A stretch of 8,951 nucleotides of DNA from CAZAYP01 sp964489425 [NCBI: uncultured Verrucomicrobiota bacterium] (lineage in GTDB: Bacteria; Verrucomicrobiota; Kiritimatiellia; RZYC01). Location: NCBI GenBank assembly GCA_964489425.1, contig CAZAYP010000134.1, forward strand, positions 1-8,951, in the 5' to 3' direction. Below, piece by piece: positions 1 through 8,100 of the stretch. Made by a program: the position numbers and the translations under genes. The stretch's first letter is position 1; every line of letters starts with the position of its first letter. The notes beneath the pieces are model-generated. The model was given only the letters and a program-made list of their open reading frames with translations, was not told the origin of the DNA and did not search any database.

Positions 1-2
1 AC

Positions 3-320
3 AACTGCACGCTCACCGGCAATTCGGCTTACGGCGGCGGCGGCTCGGAAGGCGGGACGCTCTACAACTGCACGCTCACCGGCAATTCGGCCTCCTACGG
101 CGGCGGCGCACATGGCGGCACGCTCTACAACTGCACGCTCACCGGCAATTCGGCAATCGGCGGCGGCGGCTCGGAAGGCGGGACGCTCTACAACTGCACG
201 CTCACCGGCAATTCGGCCTCCTACGGCGGCGGCGCACATGGCGGCACGCTGCTCTACAACTGCACGCTCACCGGCAATTCGGCTCGCTACGGTGGCGGCT
301 CGTATGGCGACACGCTCTAC
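3..320 (+). repeat. Tandem 63-bp beta-helix coil array (five units)
   Basis: Five in-frame units start at 3, 66, 129, 192 and 258. Each begins AACTGCACGCTCACCGGCAA and encodes one coil opening with NCTLTGNSA. Units are 63 bp except the fourth, which is 66 bp because of an extra CTG codon (Thr-Leu-Leu-Tyr). Units 1 and 3 differ at only three adjacent bases, and units 2 and 4 are identical apart from the CTG, giving a 126-bp higher-order repeat (3-128 and 129-257). The near-absence of synonymous differences points to recent expansion or homogenisation. The array probably continues beyond the left edge. Confidence 0.95.
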
Positions 321-3300
321 AACTGCATAGTGTATTACAACACGGCGATGGACAGGCCGAATTTCTCTGGATCCACCTTCAACTATAGTTGCACAACCCC
401 TGCGCCAGGCGGCCCGGGTAATATAACCGACGAGCCGCGAATGGCGAGCGCCTCGCATGTGGCCTTGGACTCGCCCTGTATCGGCGCGGGTAGCAGAGCT
501 TTTGCGTCGGGAACCGACATAGACGGAGAGACTTGGAGCAATCCGCCTTCGATGGGCTGCGACGAAATACATCTCGGTTCAATCACCGGCGCGCTGAGCG
601 TCAACGCGTGGGCCGCTTATACAAACGTCGCAGTGGGCTTCCCGGTTCAGTTTCGGGCGGACATTACCGGGAGGACCACGGGCAGCTCCTGGCAATGGGA
701 CGATGGCGCAAGCACCAGCAATCAGCCATACACTATCCACGCATTCCCATCGCCCGGGGTGCATACAGTGGTTCTCATGGCCTACAACGAAGATTATCCC
801 TTGGGGGTGGCGGCCACGATAACGGTGCAAGCGGTAGCGCAACTGCTACACTATGTGCAGATCAGTAACGCAACGCCCGTCTACCCGTACACGACATGGG
901 CCACTGCAGCAAAAAATATCCAGGAGGCCGTGGATGCGGCCACGCAAGTCGGCGCCCTAGTGCTGGTAAGCAATGGCGTTTATGCGACCGGCGGCCGCTT
1001 GGTTTACGGGACCATGACCAACCGCGTGGCTATTGACAGGCCAATCACGGTGCGCAGTATCAACGGCCCTGCGGTGACGCTTATTAAAGGCGCGCGTGAT
1101 CCGGGCACGACTAACGGTGACGCGGCTCTGCGTTGCGTCTATGTTGGGACGAATGCTCTATTAGTGGGCTTCACATTAACCAATGGCGCAACCCGGACGA
1201 GTGGCGGTGATAACCAAATGGGCGGCGGCGCGGCTTGGTGCGAGATATCTGGGACTTTGAGCAACTGCATGCTCACCGACAATTCGGCTCGCTACGGTGG
1301 CGGCTCGGAAGGCGGGACGCTCTACAACTGCACGCTCACCGGCAATTCGGCCCAGTATGGCGGCGGCGCATGTGAGAGCAGGCTGAACAACTGCACAATC
1401 ATCGGCAATTCGGCCCATTATGGCGGCGGCGGCGCACATGACGGCACGCTCTACAACTGCACGCTCACCGGCAATTCGGCCTCCTACGGCGGCGGCGCAC
1501 ATGGCGGCACGCTCTACAACTGCTGGATCACGGGAAACAAGGCGAATTATTATGGTGGCGGAACATACCAGAGCGCATTGGAAAATTGCAGCCTGATGGA
1601 CAACGCGGCCACAAATTCCGGCGGCGGGGTGTATGAGAGCATATTGCGGAATTGCGTCGTGTATTTCAACCAGTCCCTATCAGGCAATAACTATACTGGG
1701 GGATCGTTAATTAACTGCTGCACGATCCCGTTGCCAGCCGGGGGAGGCAACATCACCAATGCGCCGCTGACCGCCAGCATCAGCAATCCCCGTCTGCTTC
1801 CTGGATCGCCTTGCATAAACACCGGAACCAATGATTCGTGGATGGCCGACGCCACAGACTGGCTGGGGCGCCCGCGCATCAACCAAAGCATCGTGGACAT
1901 TGGCGCTTGCGAGTACTACGACGGGGTGCAGACCGGCACGTTGTGGGTAGCGGCTATGGCCAACTGGTGGTATGTGACGCCGGGGTTTGCCGTTCAATTT
2001 ACGGCGGATATTCAAGGCGAGTGCCTGGGATTTGACTGGCAGTGGGGCGATGGCCAGACCTTGGCGGATGTCCCGCAAACCACGCACGCGTTTGCGACGC
2101 CAGGGATCTATGAAGTGGTCTTGTGCGCCTCGAATCTGACCATGACCGTGGCCGCGACCGTGAGCGTTCAGGTAGCAGCCCAGCCCGCTCATTATGTCAG
2201 TCTTTCCGGCGCGCACGTTGCGCCCTTTGCCAGTTGGGTAAATGCCGCGACCACCATCCAGGCCGCCGTGGATGTCGCGGTGCCGGGCGCAGTTATCATT
2301 GTCTCCAATGGCGTGTATGCCACAGGCGGAGTATCCGGCTATCCGGCGGGATCTTCGCTGAACAATCGCGTGGCAATGTACAAACCAGTGACAGTGGTCA
2401 GCGTTAATGGACAGGCCGAAACGATAATCAACGGCACTAGTTCCCGCTGTGTTTATGCGGGCGCCGGGGCTGCGCTGGTTGGGTTTACTCTGACCAATGG
2501 CGCGGCGGATTTAGGCGGCGGGCTATACTGCGATAATCTCAACGCATCCATTTCTAACTGTCTTATCTCCGGCAACTTGGCCTCCCGTGGCGGCGGTGCG
2601 TATGGCGGCACTATTTTCAACTGCACACTCGCCGGCAACGCGGCTTGGTCTTACGGGGGCGGGGCCTATGGCAGCATGCTGCGAAACTGCTGGATCACGG
2701 GAAATAAGGCGAATAATTCGGGTGGCGGAACATACCTTGGTGCATTAGAAAATTGCAGCCTTATGGACAATGCGGCCACAAATTCCGGCGGCGGGGTGTA
2801 TGAGAGCATATTGCGGAATTGCGTCGTGTATTTCAACCAGTCCCTATCAGGCAATAACTATACTGGGGGATCGTTAATTAACTGCTGCACGATCCCGTTG
2901 CCAGCCGGGGGAGGCAACATCACCAATGCGCCGCTGACCGCCAGCATCAGCAATCCCCGTCTGCTTCCTGGATCGCCTTGCATAAACACCGGAACCAATG
3001 ATTCGTGGATGGCCGACGCCACAGACTGGCTGGGTCGCCCGCGCATCAACCAAAGCATCGTGGACATTGGCGCTTGTGAGTATTATGACGGAGTTCAGAC
3101 TGGGGCATTGTGGGTAGCGGCTATGGCCAACTGGCAGTATGTGCCGCCCGGGTTTGTGGTGCAATTCACCGCAGATGTCCAGGGCGAATGCCTGGGATTC
3201 ATCTGGGAATGGGGCGATGGCCAAATCTTGGCGAATGTGCCGCAAACCACGCACGCGTTTGCCGCGCCGGGAACCTATGCGGTGATCCTGCGCGCGTCCA

Positions 3301-5024
3301 ACCTGACTATGACCGCGGCTGCGACCGTGACCGTGCAAGTGGCCAGCCAGCCGATTCATTTTGTCAGCCTTGCGGGTGCGCACAAGATCCCCTTTTCAAC
3401 TTGGGCCAATGCCGCGACCACGATCCAGGCCGCCGTGGATGCCGCCGCGGCCGGATCCGTGATCATGGTCTCGAACGGCACGTATGCGACGGGCGGTTCG
3501 GCGGCTTCTCCGTATTCTTGCCAGGTCGCCATTTATAAGCCGGTATCCGTAATCAGCGTGAGTGGACCGGCCACCACAATCATAGATGGCAATGGCTCCC
3601 GCTGTGTTTACGCGGCCGACGGGGCTGAACTCAGTGGGTTTACTCTGACCAACGGCGTGGCGAGCTATGGCGGTGGCGGTGGCCTGTATTGCGAAAGCAC
3701 CAACGCAACGATATCCAACTGCGTCATATCCGGCAACACGGCCAACGATGGCGGCGGGGCGTGTCAGGGCACGCTGTATAACTGCCGGCTTGTCGGCAAC
3801 ACGGCCTATGACACGGGCGGCGGGGCGGAAGCAAGCCTGCTGTGGAATTGCCTGATTTCCGCCAATACGGCGATTTATGGCGGCGGCGCTTATGGCAGCA
3901 CCCTCTACAACTGCACGCTCGCCGACAATACCGGCGGCGCGGGCTCTCACGACGGCAGTTTTGGCGGCGGAGCAAGAGAGTGTACTCTAACCAGCTGCAC
4001 GCTCAGCGGCAACGCGAATGGGGGGGCACGTGATTGCACGTTATACGATTGCACGCTGACGGCCAATTCGGCGTCGGCCGGCGGCGGGGCGCGGGATTGT
4101 ACGCTAGTCCGTTGCACCCTGTCCCGGAATTCGGCCACCGCGGCGGGCGGCGGCGCCTATGGGGGGACGCTGGATAACTGCACCCTGGCCCGGAACGGGG
4201 CCGCCACCTATGGCGGTGGCGCGGCGGGCGGAACGCTACGGAATTGCTTGCTAACCGGCAATTCGGCGTTTGGTGGCGGCGGCGCCTATCAAAGTACCAT
4301 GGAGTGCTGCACCCTGAGCGGCAATGCGACGTTTTGGGAAGGCGGCGGGGCGTACTGGTGCACCCTGCAAAATTGTATTTCGTACAATAACAGCGCGTCG
4401 GATTACGCCAATTATTCCGGCGGCTCCGTCAGCTTCACCTGCACCACCCCGGATCCGGGCGGGCCGGGCAATATCACCAACGATCCGCGCTGGGTGAACG
4501 CAGCGGCGGGTAACTACCGGTTGCAATCGAATTCCCCCTGCATCAACGCGGGCACCAATCAGCCCTGGATGGCGGGCGCGAAAGACCTGGATGGTCGCGC
4601 CCGCATTCTGGGCGGCATCGTGGACATGGGCGCCTATGAGTATCCGTTGGGCGGTTCCAGCATTCCCACCGATTGGCTGGCGCAATACAACCTGCCGACG
4701 GATGGCTCAGTGGATTTTATCGACAGTGACGGCGACGGCTTCAACAACTGGCAGGAGTGGCGCTGCGACACTGTGCCGACGAGTCTGGCGTCGTACTTGC
4801 GATTCGACGCAGTGCCAACACCGGTTAGCGCGGCAGGGATGGTCATTCGCTGGGCCAGCGCCACCAGTCGGACCTACGCGGTGGACCGGAGCACCAACCT
4901 GATTGCCCAACCAGTTTTCATCAATCTGGCCACCAATCTGGCCGGCCAGTTGGGCGCCACCAGTTATACCGACACCACGGCCGTAAGCCGCGGGCCGTAT
5001 ATTTACAAAGTGGGGGTGGAATAG
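3..5024 (+). CDS. Giant secreted beta-helix/PKD repeat protein, 5'-truncated by the window edge
   Basis: The reading frame is open from base 3 to the TAG at 5022-5024 (1673 residues), so the GTG at 330 is an internal codon and the true start lies upstream. Four right-handed parallel beta-helix blocks (about 3-470, 1080-1800, 2430-2970, 3590-4530) consist of 21-22-residue coils with the core N-C-x-[LI]-x-x-N-x-A followed by GGG[AST]. Three PKD-type domains separate them (about 588-837, 1935-2183, 3102-3350), with signatures WQWDDG, WQWGDG and WEWGDG and a 'HAFxxPGxYxV' strand. Each helix starts with a cap of the form H[YF]V...W..AA..IQ.AVD...VSNG.YATGG and ends with C-T-x-P-x-P...GNIT, then an SPCI-type segment (SPCIN[TA]GTN...VD[IM]GA.EY in helices 2-4), matching what is called a choice-of-anchor Q region. 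The tail holds the Asp-rich DSDGDGFNNWQEW and a final beta-rich domain (4797-5021). Known relatives are extracellular adhesin- or carbohydrate-binding-like proteins. No enzyme active site is visible. The signal peptide would be off-window. Confidence 0.9.
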   Translation, partial: NCTLTGNSAYGGGGSEGGTLYNCTLTGNSASYGGGAHGGTLYNCTLTGNSAIGGGGSEGGTLYNCTLTGNSASYGGGAHGGTLLYNCTLTGNSARYGGGSYGDTLYNCIVYYNTAMDRPNFSGSTFNYSCTTPAPGGPGNITDEPRMASASHVALDSPCIGAGSRAFASGTDIDGETWSNPPSMGCDEIHLGSITGALSVNAWAAYTNVAVGFPVQFRADITGRTTGSSWQWDDGASTSNQPYTIHAFPSPGVHTVVLMAYNEDYPLGVAATITVQAVAQLLHYVQISNATPVYPYTTWATAAKNIQEAVDAATQVGALVLVSNGVYATGGRLVYGTMTNRVAIDRPITVRSINGPAVTLIKGARDPGTTNGDAALRCVYVGTNALLVGFTLTNGATRTSGGDNQMGGGAAWCEISGTLSNCMLTDNSARYGGGSEGGTLYNCTLTGNSAQYGGGACESRLNNCTIIGNSAHYGGGGAHDGTLYNCTLTGNSASYGGGAHGGTLYNCWITGNKANYYGGGTYQSALENCSLMDNAATNSGGGVYESILRNCVVYFNQSLSGNNYTGGSLINCCTIPLPAGGGNITNAPLTASISNPRLLPGSPCINTGTNDSWMADATDWLGRPRINQSIVDIGACEYYDGVQTGTLWVAAMANWWYVTPGFAVQFTADIQGECLGFDWQWGDGQTLADVPQTTHAFATPGIYEVVLCASNLTMTVAATVSVQVAAQPAHYVSLSGAHVAPFASWVNAATTIQAAVDVAVPGAVIIVSNGVYATGGVSGYPAGSSLNNRVAMYKPVTVVSVNGQAETIINGTSSRCVYAGAGAALVGFTLTNGAADLGGGLYCDNLNASISNCLISGNLASRGGGAYGGTIFNCTLAGNAAWSYGGGAYGSMLRNCWITGNKANNSGGGTYLGALENCSLMDNAATNSGGGVYESILRNCVVYFNQSLSGNNYTGGSLINCCTIPLPAGGGNITNAPLTASISNPRLLPGSPCINTGTNDSWMADATDWLGRPRINQSIVDIGACEYYDGVQTGALWVAAMANWQYVPPGFVVQFTADVQGECLGFIWEWGDGQILANVPQTTHAFAAPGTYAVILRASNLTMTAAATVTVQVASQPIHFVSLAGAHKIPFSTWANAATTIQAAVDAAAAGSVIMVSNGTYATGGSAASPYSCQVAIYKPVSVISVSGPATTIIDGNGSRCVYAADGAELSGFTLTNGVASYGGGGGLYCESTNATISNCVISGNTANDGGGACQGTLYNCRLVGNTAYDTGGGAEASLLWNCLISANTAIYGGGAYGSTLYNCTLADNTGGAGSHDGSFGGGARECTLTSCTLSGNANGGARDCTLYDCTLTANSASAGGGARDCTLVRCTLSRNSATAAGGGAYGGTLDNCTLARNGAATYGGGAAGGTLRNCLLTGNSAFGGGGAYQSTMECCTLSGNATFWEGGGAYWCTLQNCISYNNSASDYANYSGGSVSFTCTTPDPGGPGNITNDPRWVNAAAGNYRLQSNSPCINAGTNQPWMAGAKDLDGRARILGGIVDMGAYEYPLGGSSIPTDWLAQYNLPTDGSVDFIDSDGDGFNNWQEWRCDTVPTSLASYLRFDAVPTPVSAAGMVIRWASATSRTYAVDRSTNLIAQPVFINLATNLAGQLGATSYTDTTAVSRGPYIYKVGVE
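1263..1649 (+). repeat. Second coil array (six units, 63-66 bp) in helix 2
   Basis: Units start at 1263, 1326, 1389, 1455, 1518 and 1584, each beginning with codons for Asn-Cys. The unit at 1455-1517 is identical base for base to the unit at 66-128. The unit at 1263 combines a 'RYGGGS' segment shared with the unit at 258 and an 'EGGTLY' segment shared with the units at 3 and 129, so it is a mosaic. The last two units (1518, 1584) match the corresponding coils of helix 3 rather than helix 1. This is internal structure of the giant protein gene, not a separate element. Confidence 0.9.
1605..1909 (+). repeat. 305-bp direct repeat, copy A
   Basis: Identical to 2772-3076 (offset 1167 bp, exactly 389 codons) except at 1868, where G corresponds to T at 3035. 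That change is synonymous, since both codons encode Gly. The copy covers the last coil of helix 2, the exit segment with the C-T-I-P-L-P and GNIT motifs, and the SPCINTGTN...VDIGAC anchor-type segment. Identity falls off at 1604 and 1910, and the flanks continue as diverged homologous protein sequence. This pattern suggests recent gene conversion or unequal crossover within the gene. Confidence 0.97.
2772..3076 (+). repeat. 305-bp direct repeat, copy B
   Basis: Partner of 1605-1909, encoding the same last coil and anchor-type segment at the end of helix 3. The downstream PKD domains of the two copies (from 1935 and 3102) are clearly homologous but show many substitutions, as do the upstream coils. 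The high identity is therefore confined to this block. Confidence 0.97.
3708..4380 (+). repeat. Diverged coil array of helix 4 (about eleven units)
   Basis: About eleven coils are recognisable by a Cys usually preceded by Asn (SNC, YNC, YNC-like, TSC, YDC, VRC, DNC, RNC, ECC, QNC) and by GGG[AG] turns. In contrast to the arrays at 3-320 and 1263-1649, the units differ at many synonymous and amino-acid positions, so they are older or have escaped homogenisation. Around 3990-4050 the spacing contracts: the coil CTLSGNANGGARDCTLYD takes only 18 residues to the next Cys, while the preceding coil is lengthened by a GGAGSHDGSF insertion. Confidence 0.8.
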
Positions 5025-5050
5025 GCCGGTGTGCCGGATGCTACTGGCAA

Positions 5051-5073
5051 CCCGCTGAACAGCCGCCAGCGGG
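5051..5073. terminator. Possible hairpin terminator between convergent genes
   Basis: CCCGCTG (5051-5057) and CAGCGGG (5067-5073) form a perfect 7-bp stem with a 9-nt loop, 27 bp past the stop of the plus-strand gene and 58 bp past the stop of the minus-strand gene. No T-tract follows on either strand, so it is not a canonical intrinsic terminator. It is the best candidate in the 106-bp gap, and its position suits two-sided termination. In DNA this GC-rich, a stem of this size can occur by chance. Confidence 0.3.
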
Positions 5074-5130
5074 ACGCGGTCCGCGCTCATTTGCCTGCCT
5101 GTGCTCGGTGTTTCCGACTGATGCTGGTGC

Positions 5131-8100
5131 TCATGGTCCAGCCGTGCGGGCCAGGCGGAATCCAATGAAGTTGTGGGCGTTGCCCGGACGGGAACTGAGT
5201 CGCAGCGCCACCCGACAGGTTCCGGCGTGGCCGTACCAGCTACCACCGCGCAATGCTCGGGCGGATCCGGAAACTGGGCCATGCGGATTCGTCGCCGGAG
5301 AGGTGCGGTAATAAGTGTTATCATACCAATCCCAGCACCATTCCCAGACATTGCCCGCCATGTCCCGCAACCCATAATCGTTAGCTGCAAAACAGCCGAC
5401 CGGACTGGTGTAGGGAAAAATCCCATCTTGGTATGCCGGGTGATAACCATGGCGCGGACCCGTATCATAGGGAAAGGTATCCGCGGCGGCATAGTAATTA
5501 GCCCGCGCTTGCTGGATGGTGTCGGCCGCGCTCCACGGAAAACGATGGTCCGCCACCCCGCCCCGGGCCGCCTTCTCCCACTCCGCCTCGGTTGGCAGGC
5601 GATAGCCGGTTGCCGCCCAGTTGCAATCCGGCACGCCTTGGCCGGTCCGATACAAGCTCCCGCCCACAGTGTAGCACGGGGTTAATCCTTCTTTCTCGCT
5701 TCGCGCATTGCACCACTTCACGATATCATACCAACCCACCGTTTGCACCGGGTGTTGCGGCCCCTTGCCGGCACCAGCGTGGTCAAAGCTGTAATCATTG
5801 GTTATCGCCCAGGCGGACACCTCGTTCCACAGGGACCAGGTAACCTCGGATGAGCCCATGAAAAAAGCGCTCACCCACACCGAATGCTGGGGCAACTCGT
5901 CGGCATAACCTTCACTCGCCGGGAACACGTTGGTGGCGTTGCCGATCACCGAGGTCCCGGCGGGGATCAAAACCAGTTCTTCCTCCGGCGGCGCGAGATC
6001 AAGCAGCAGCATGAGGACACCCGGCGAGGCCTTGTTGGTGACGTTCGACGGTTCCTCCAGGCCATTCTTGTACACCTTGCGCGGGATGGCTTGCATCCGC
6101 GGCGCCAGCGCCCCCGTCGAGACTGCGGTGTTCCTTGCGGCGGCGATTTCGCGCTGTGCAACCGAATCCATCGGCAAGTTGGTCACGGAAAGAGGATCGT
6201 TGGCCATGGTGTTGGCCTCGAGTTCCGCCAGGTTGCTCATCCGGTCGCCGTCCTTATCCGCCGCAGCGTCCTGGATCCCATTATTCAGGCCATTGATCGT
6301 TTCGTAATAATCGTACACGCCATCCAAGTCCATATCCATGTCGGCCTGGGCGAGCCAGTTCACACCAAAGCGCACGAACCTCAGGCTTTCGTAGAAGTAA
6401 GCGCCCGTTTCGAAAAGTAATCCGATGGTACCATCGCGCAAGATGGTCATGCAGGAGTAGCTGGCCGGGAGCGCATCAATCTGGCGCGCGACGGGCCAGG
6501 TCTGCCCCTCGTCCTCGCTCATGCGCACGGTCATCTTCTCGCGCCATTCCGCCGAGGCGGGGTTGGCGAACAGCAGGCGGTCACGGGCATGGCCGTCCAT
6601 CGTCGACGTAAAACGAATGAAGCTGGCCTGGCAGATTGGGTCGGGCAAGGCATAACCTAGGCTGGACCAGTTGCCGTCGCCTAGCGATGTGCCCCGCGTG
6701 TAGGTAGACCAGGCGCGCTGGCCGACGAAGGCCCAATTGCGGATCGACAGCATGAGTTGGCCGCTGTTCAACTCTACGATTTGCGCCTCATTGCATGGCG
6801 GCGGGTAGGTGTTGGCCGGCGGACTGATGCGCCACGTCGCACCGTGATCGAGGCTGTAGATGAAGCAGGAATGCGGATGGTAGTTATCGTCCCCGCCGCA
6901 CTGCGGCGCGCTGTCATACTGTGAGGGGAAGACCAGCGTCCCATCCCGCAACTGGATGCCATTGCCCGGACCCTGCAAAACCGCGCCCCAGTTGCGGTTC
7001 ACCTTGACCTGGGCCGTGATGTTGATGGGCGGCGACCAGGTCAGCCCATCGTCGTCGCTGCGTGTGAGCAGATACTGGCCGGTTTGGTCGGGTGACAGGC
7101 CGGGTCCGGATTCCCAAACGCCGCCGTAAGGCCCGTGGGCCCAAAGGGCCGCCACCCAGATCGTGCCGGTTTCCCGGTCCACGAGCACACAGGGATCGCC
7201 CACTCCGTTGCCATACGGATCGCTGTGCTGGTCCAAATCCATGACCGTTAGCATGGTGCCCCAGGTGTTGCCATAGTCGGTGCTGCGCATGCAGCCGATG
7301 TCAATATTGGCGGGCAAATCATTCACACTGTCCCAACGAATATCAAATACAGCGATGATCGTGCCGTTAACCGTAGTAGCCAGACCGGGAATTCGGTAGG
7401 TATCGACCCCGTCGTCGCCGCGTTTACGGAGGGCGGCCACGAAACAGGCGTTGCCGAGGGTGAGCGCCTCGTCCGGTGCGGCAACACGCGGGCTTTTCCG
7501 CCCGCCACAGTTCCCGGTGACGGTCACGCCGAGCACCTCGGCATCGATCTGATGGCCCCAAGGCGCCCAACGCTGCGGCTCGACGGCGACCCTAAAATGG
7601 TTCACACCCTCAACCAGGGATTGGTAGCCGGTCATGGAAATGATTCCAGTCATCGGGCCGGTATGGTTGGCAAAAAGATGCTGCGTAGAGAATTCGTCCG
7701 CCGTACCGGTGGCAAAAACTTTGATCGCCTTGATTTCGCCGGGGTCTGTCGTTCCGGCCAGGGTCAAAGAGATTTCCGTCACGGCGATGGGATTCGTCTG
7801 GCCCTGGGTTGTGACCTGCAAGGACAACAGCTCATGCAAACCGAAATTGGGCACAGCGCGCGCCGACTGGCTGACCGAGCAGGAAACATACGTCATGGAG
7901 GCTTGTTGCGGGGGCCCCGCTTGATCCGCCAATTGGTTTGTATTGGCCGTCTCCTCCGATGCTGTCATCCTTCGTTCATACACCATCGTTTCCCTGCTGG
8001 TCCGTGCGGGCCCGGGGCCGGCATCAATGTGCTTAACGGCGATCCGGCTAACGGGTTGGTGTGAGGCATGGGCCGTGAAGGCACCGCGGTTCCTGCAGGG

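Larger units (their letters stand above)
588..3654 (+). repeat. Three-copy PKD plus helix-cap module
   Basis: A long module of PKD-type domain followed by beta-helix entry cap begins near 588, 1935 and 3102. The PKD starts are spaced 1347 and 1167 bp apart, both multiples of three. Copies 2 and 3 are close (both contain VAAMANW, QGECLGF and PQTTHAFA). Copy 1 is more diverged and has Asp instead of Gly in the WxWGDG motif. The caps share W..AA..IQ.AVD and VSNG.YATGG. This indicates growth of the protein by duplication of whole PKD-helix modules. Module lengths differ because the number of coils per helix differs. Confidence 0.85.

Noticed and set aside
3-320. CRISPR array or non-coding tandem repeats
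   Set aside because: The units are contiguous without unique spacers, keep a multiple-of-three length and encode beta-helix coils in one unbroken frame.
112-330. A 72-residue open frame rich in Ala/Arg repeats
   Set aside because: It is an out-of-frame reading of the 63-bp coil array. The real frame starts at base 3 and runs through without a stop.
1691-3383. Pairs of matching minus-strand open frames (1691-1900 with 2858-3067, and 1707-2216 with 2874-3383)
   Set aside because: They look conserved only because they lie antisense to the duplicated block and module. Their sequence is low-complexity Arg/Gly/His-rich, with no domain signal.
3396-3950. A 184-residue minus-strand open frame
   Set aside because: Antisense to helix 4 coils. 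Its Ala/Arg-rich composition is what GC-rich repeats give in the opposite frame.
4707-5492. A 261-residue minus-strand open frame crossing the 3' ends of both large genes
   Set aside because: It overlaps the well-supported sialidase/FGE-like gene in another frame on the same strand and antisense-covers the beta-helix tail. It shows no recognisable motif.
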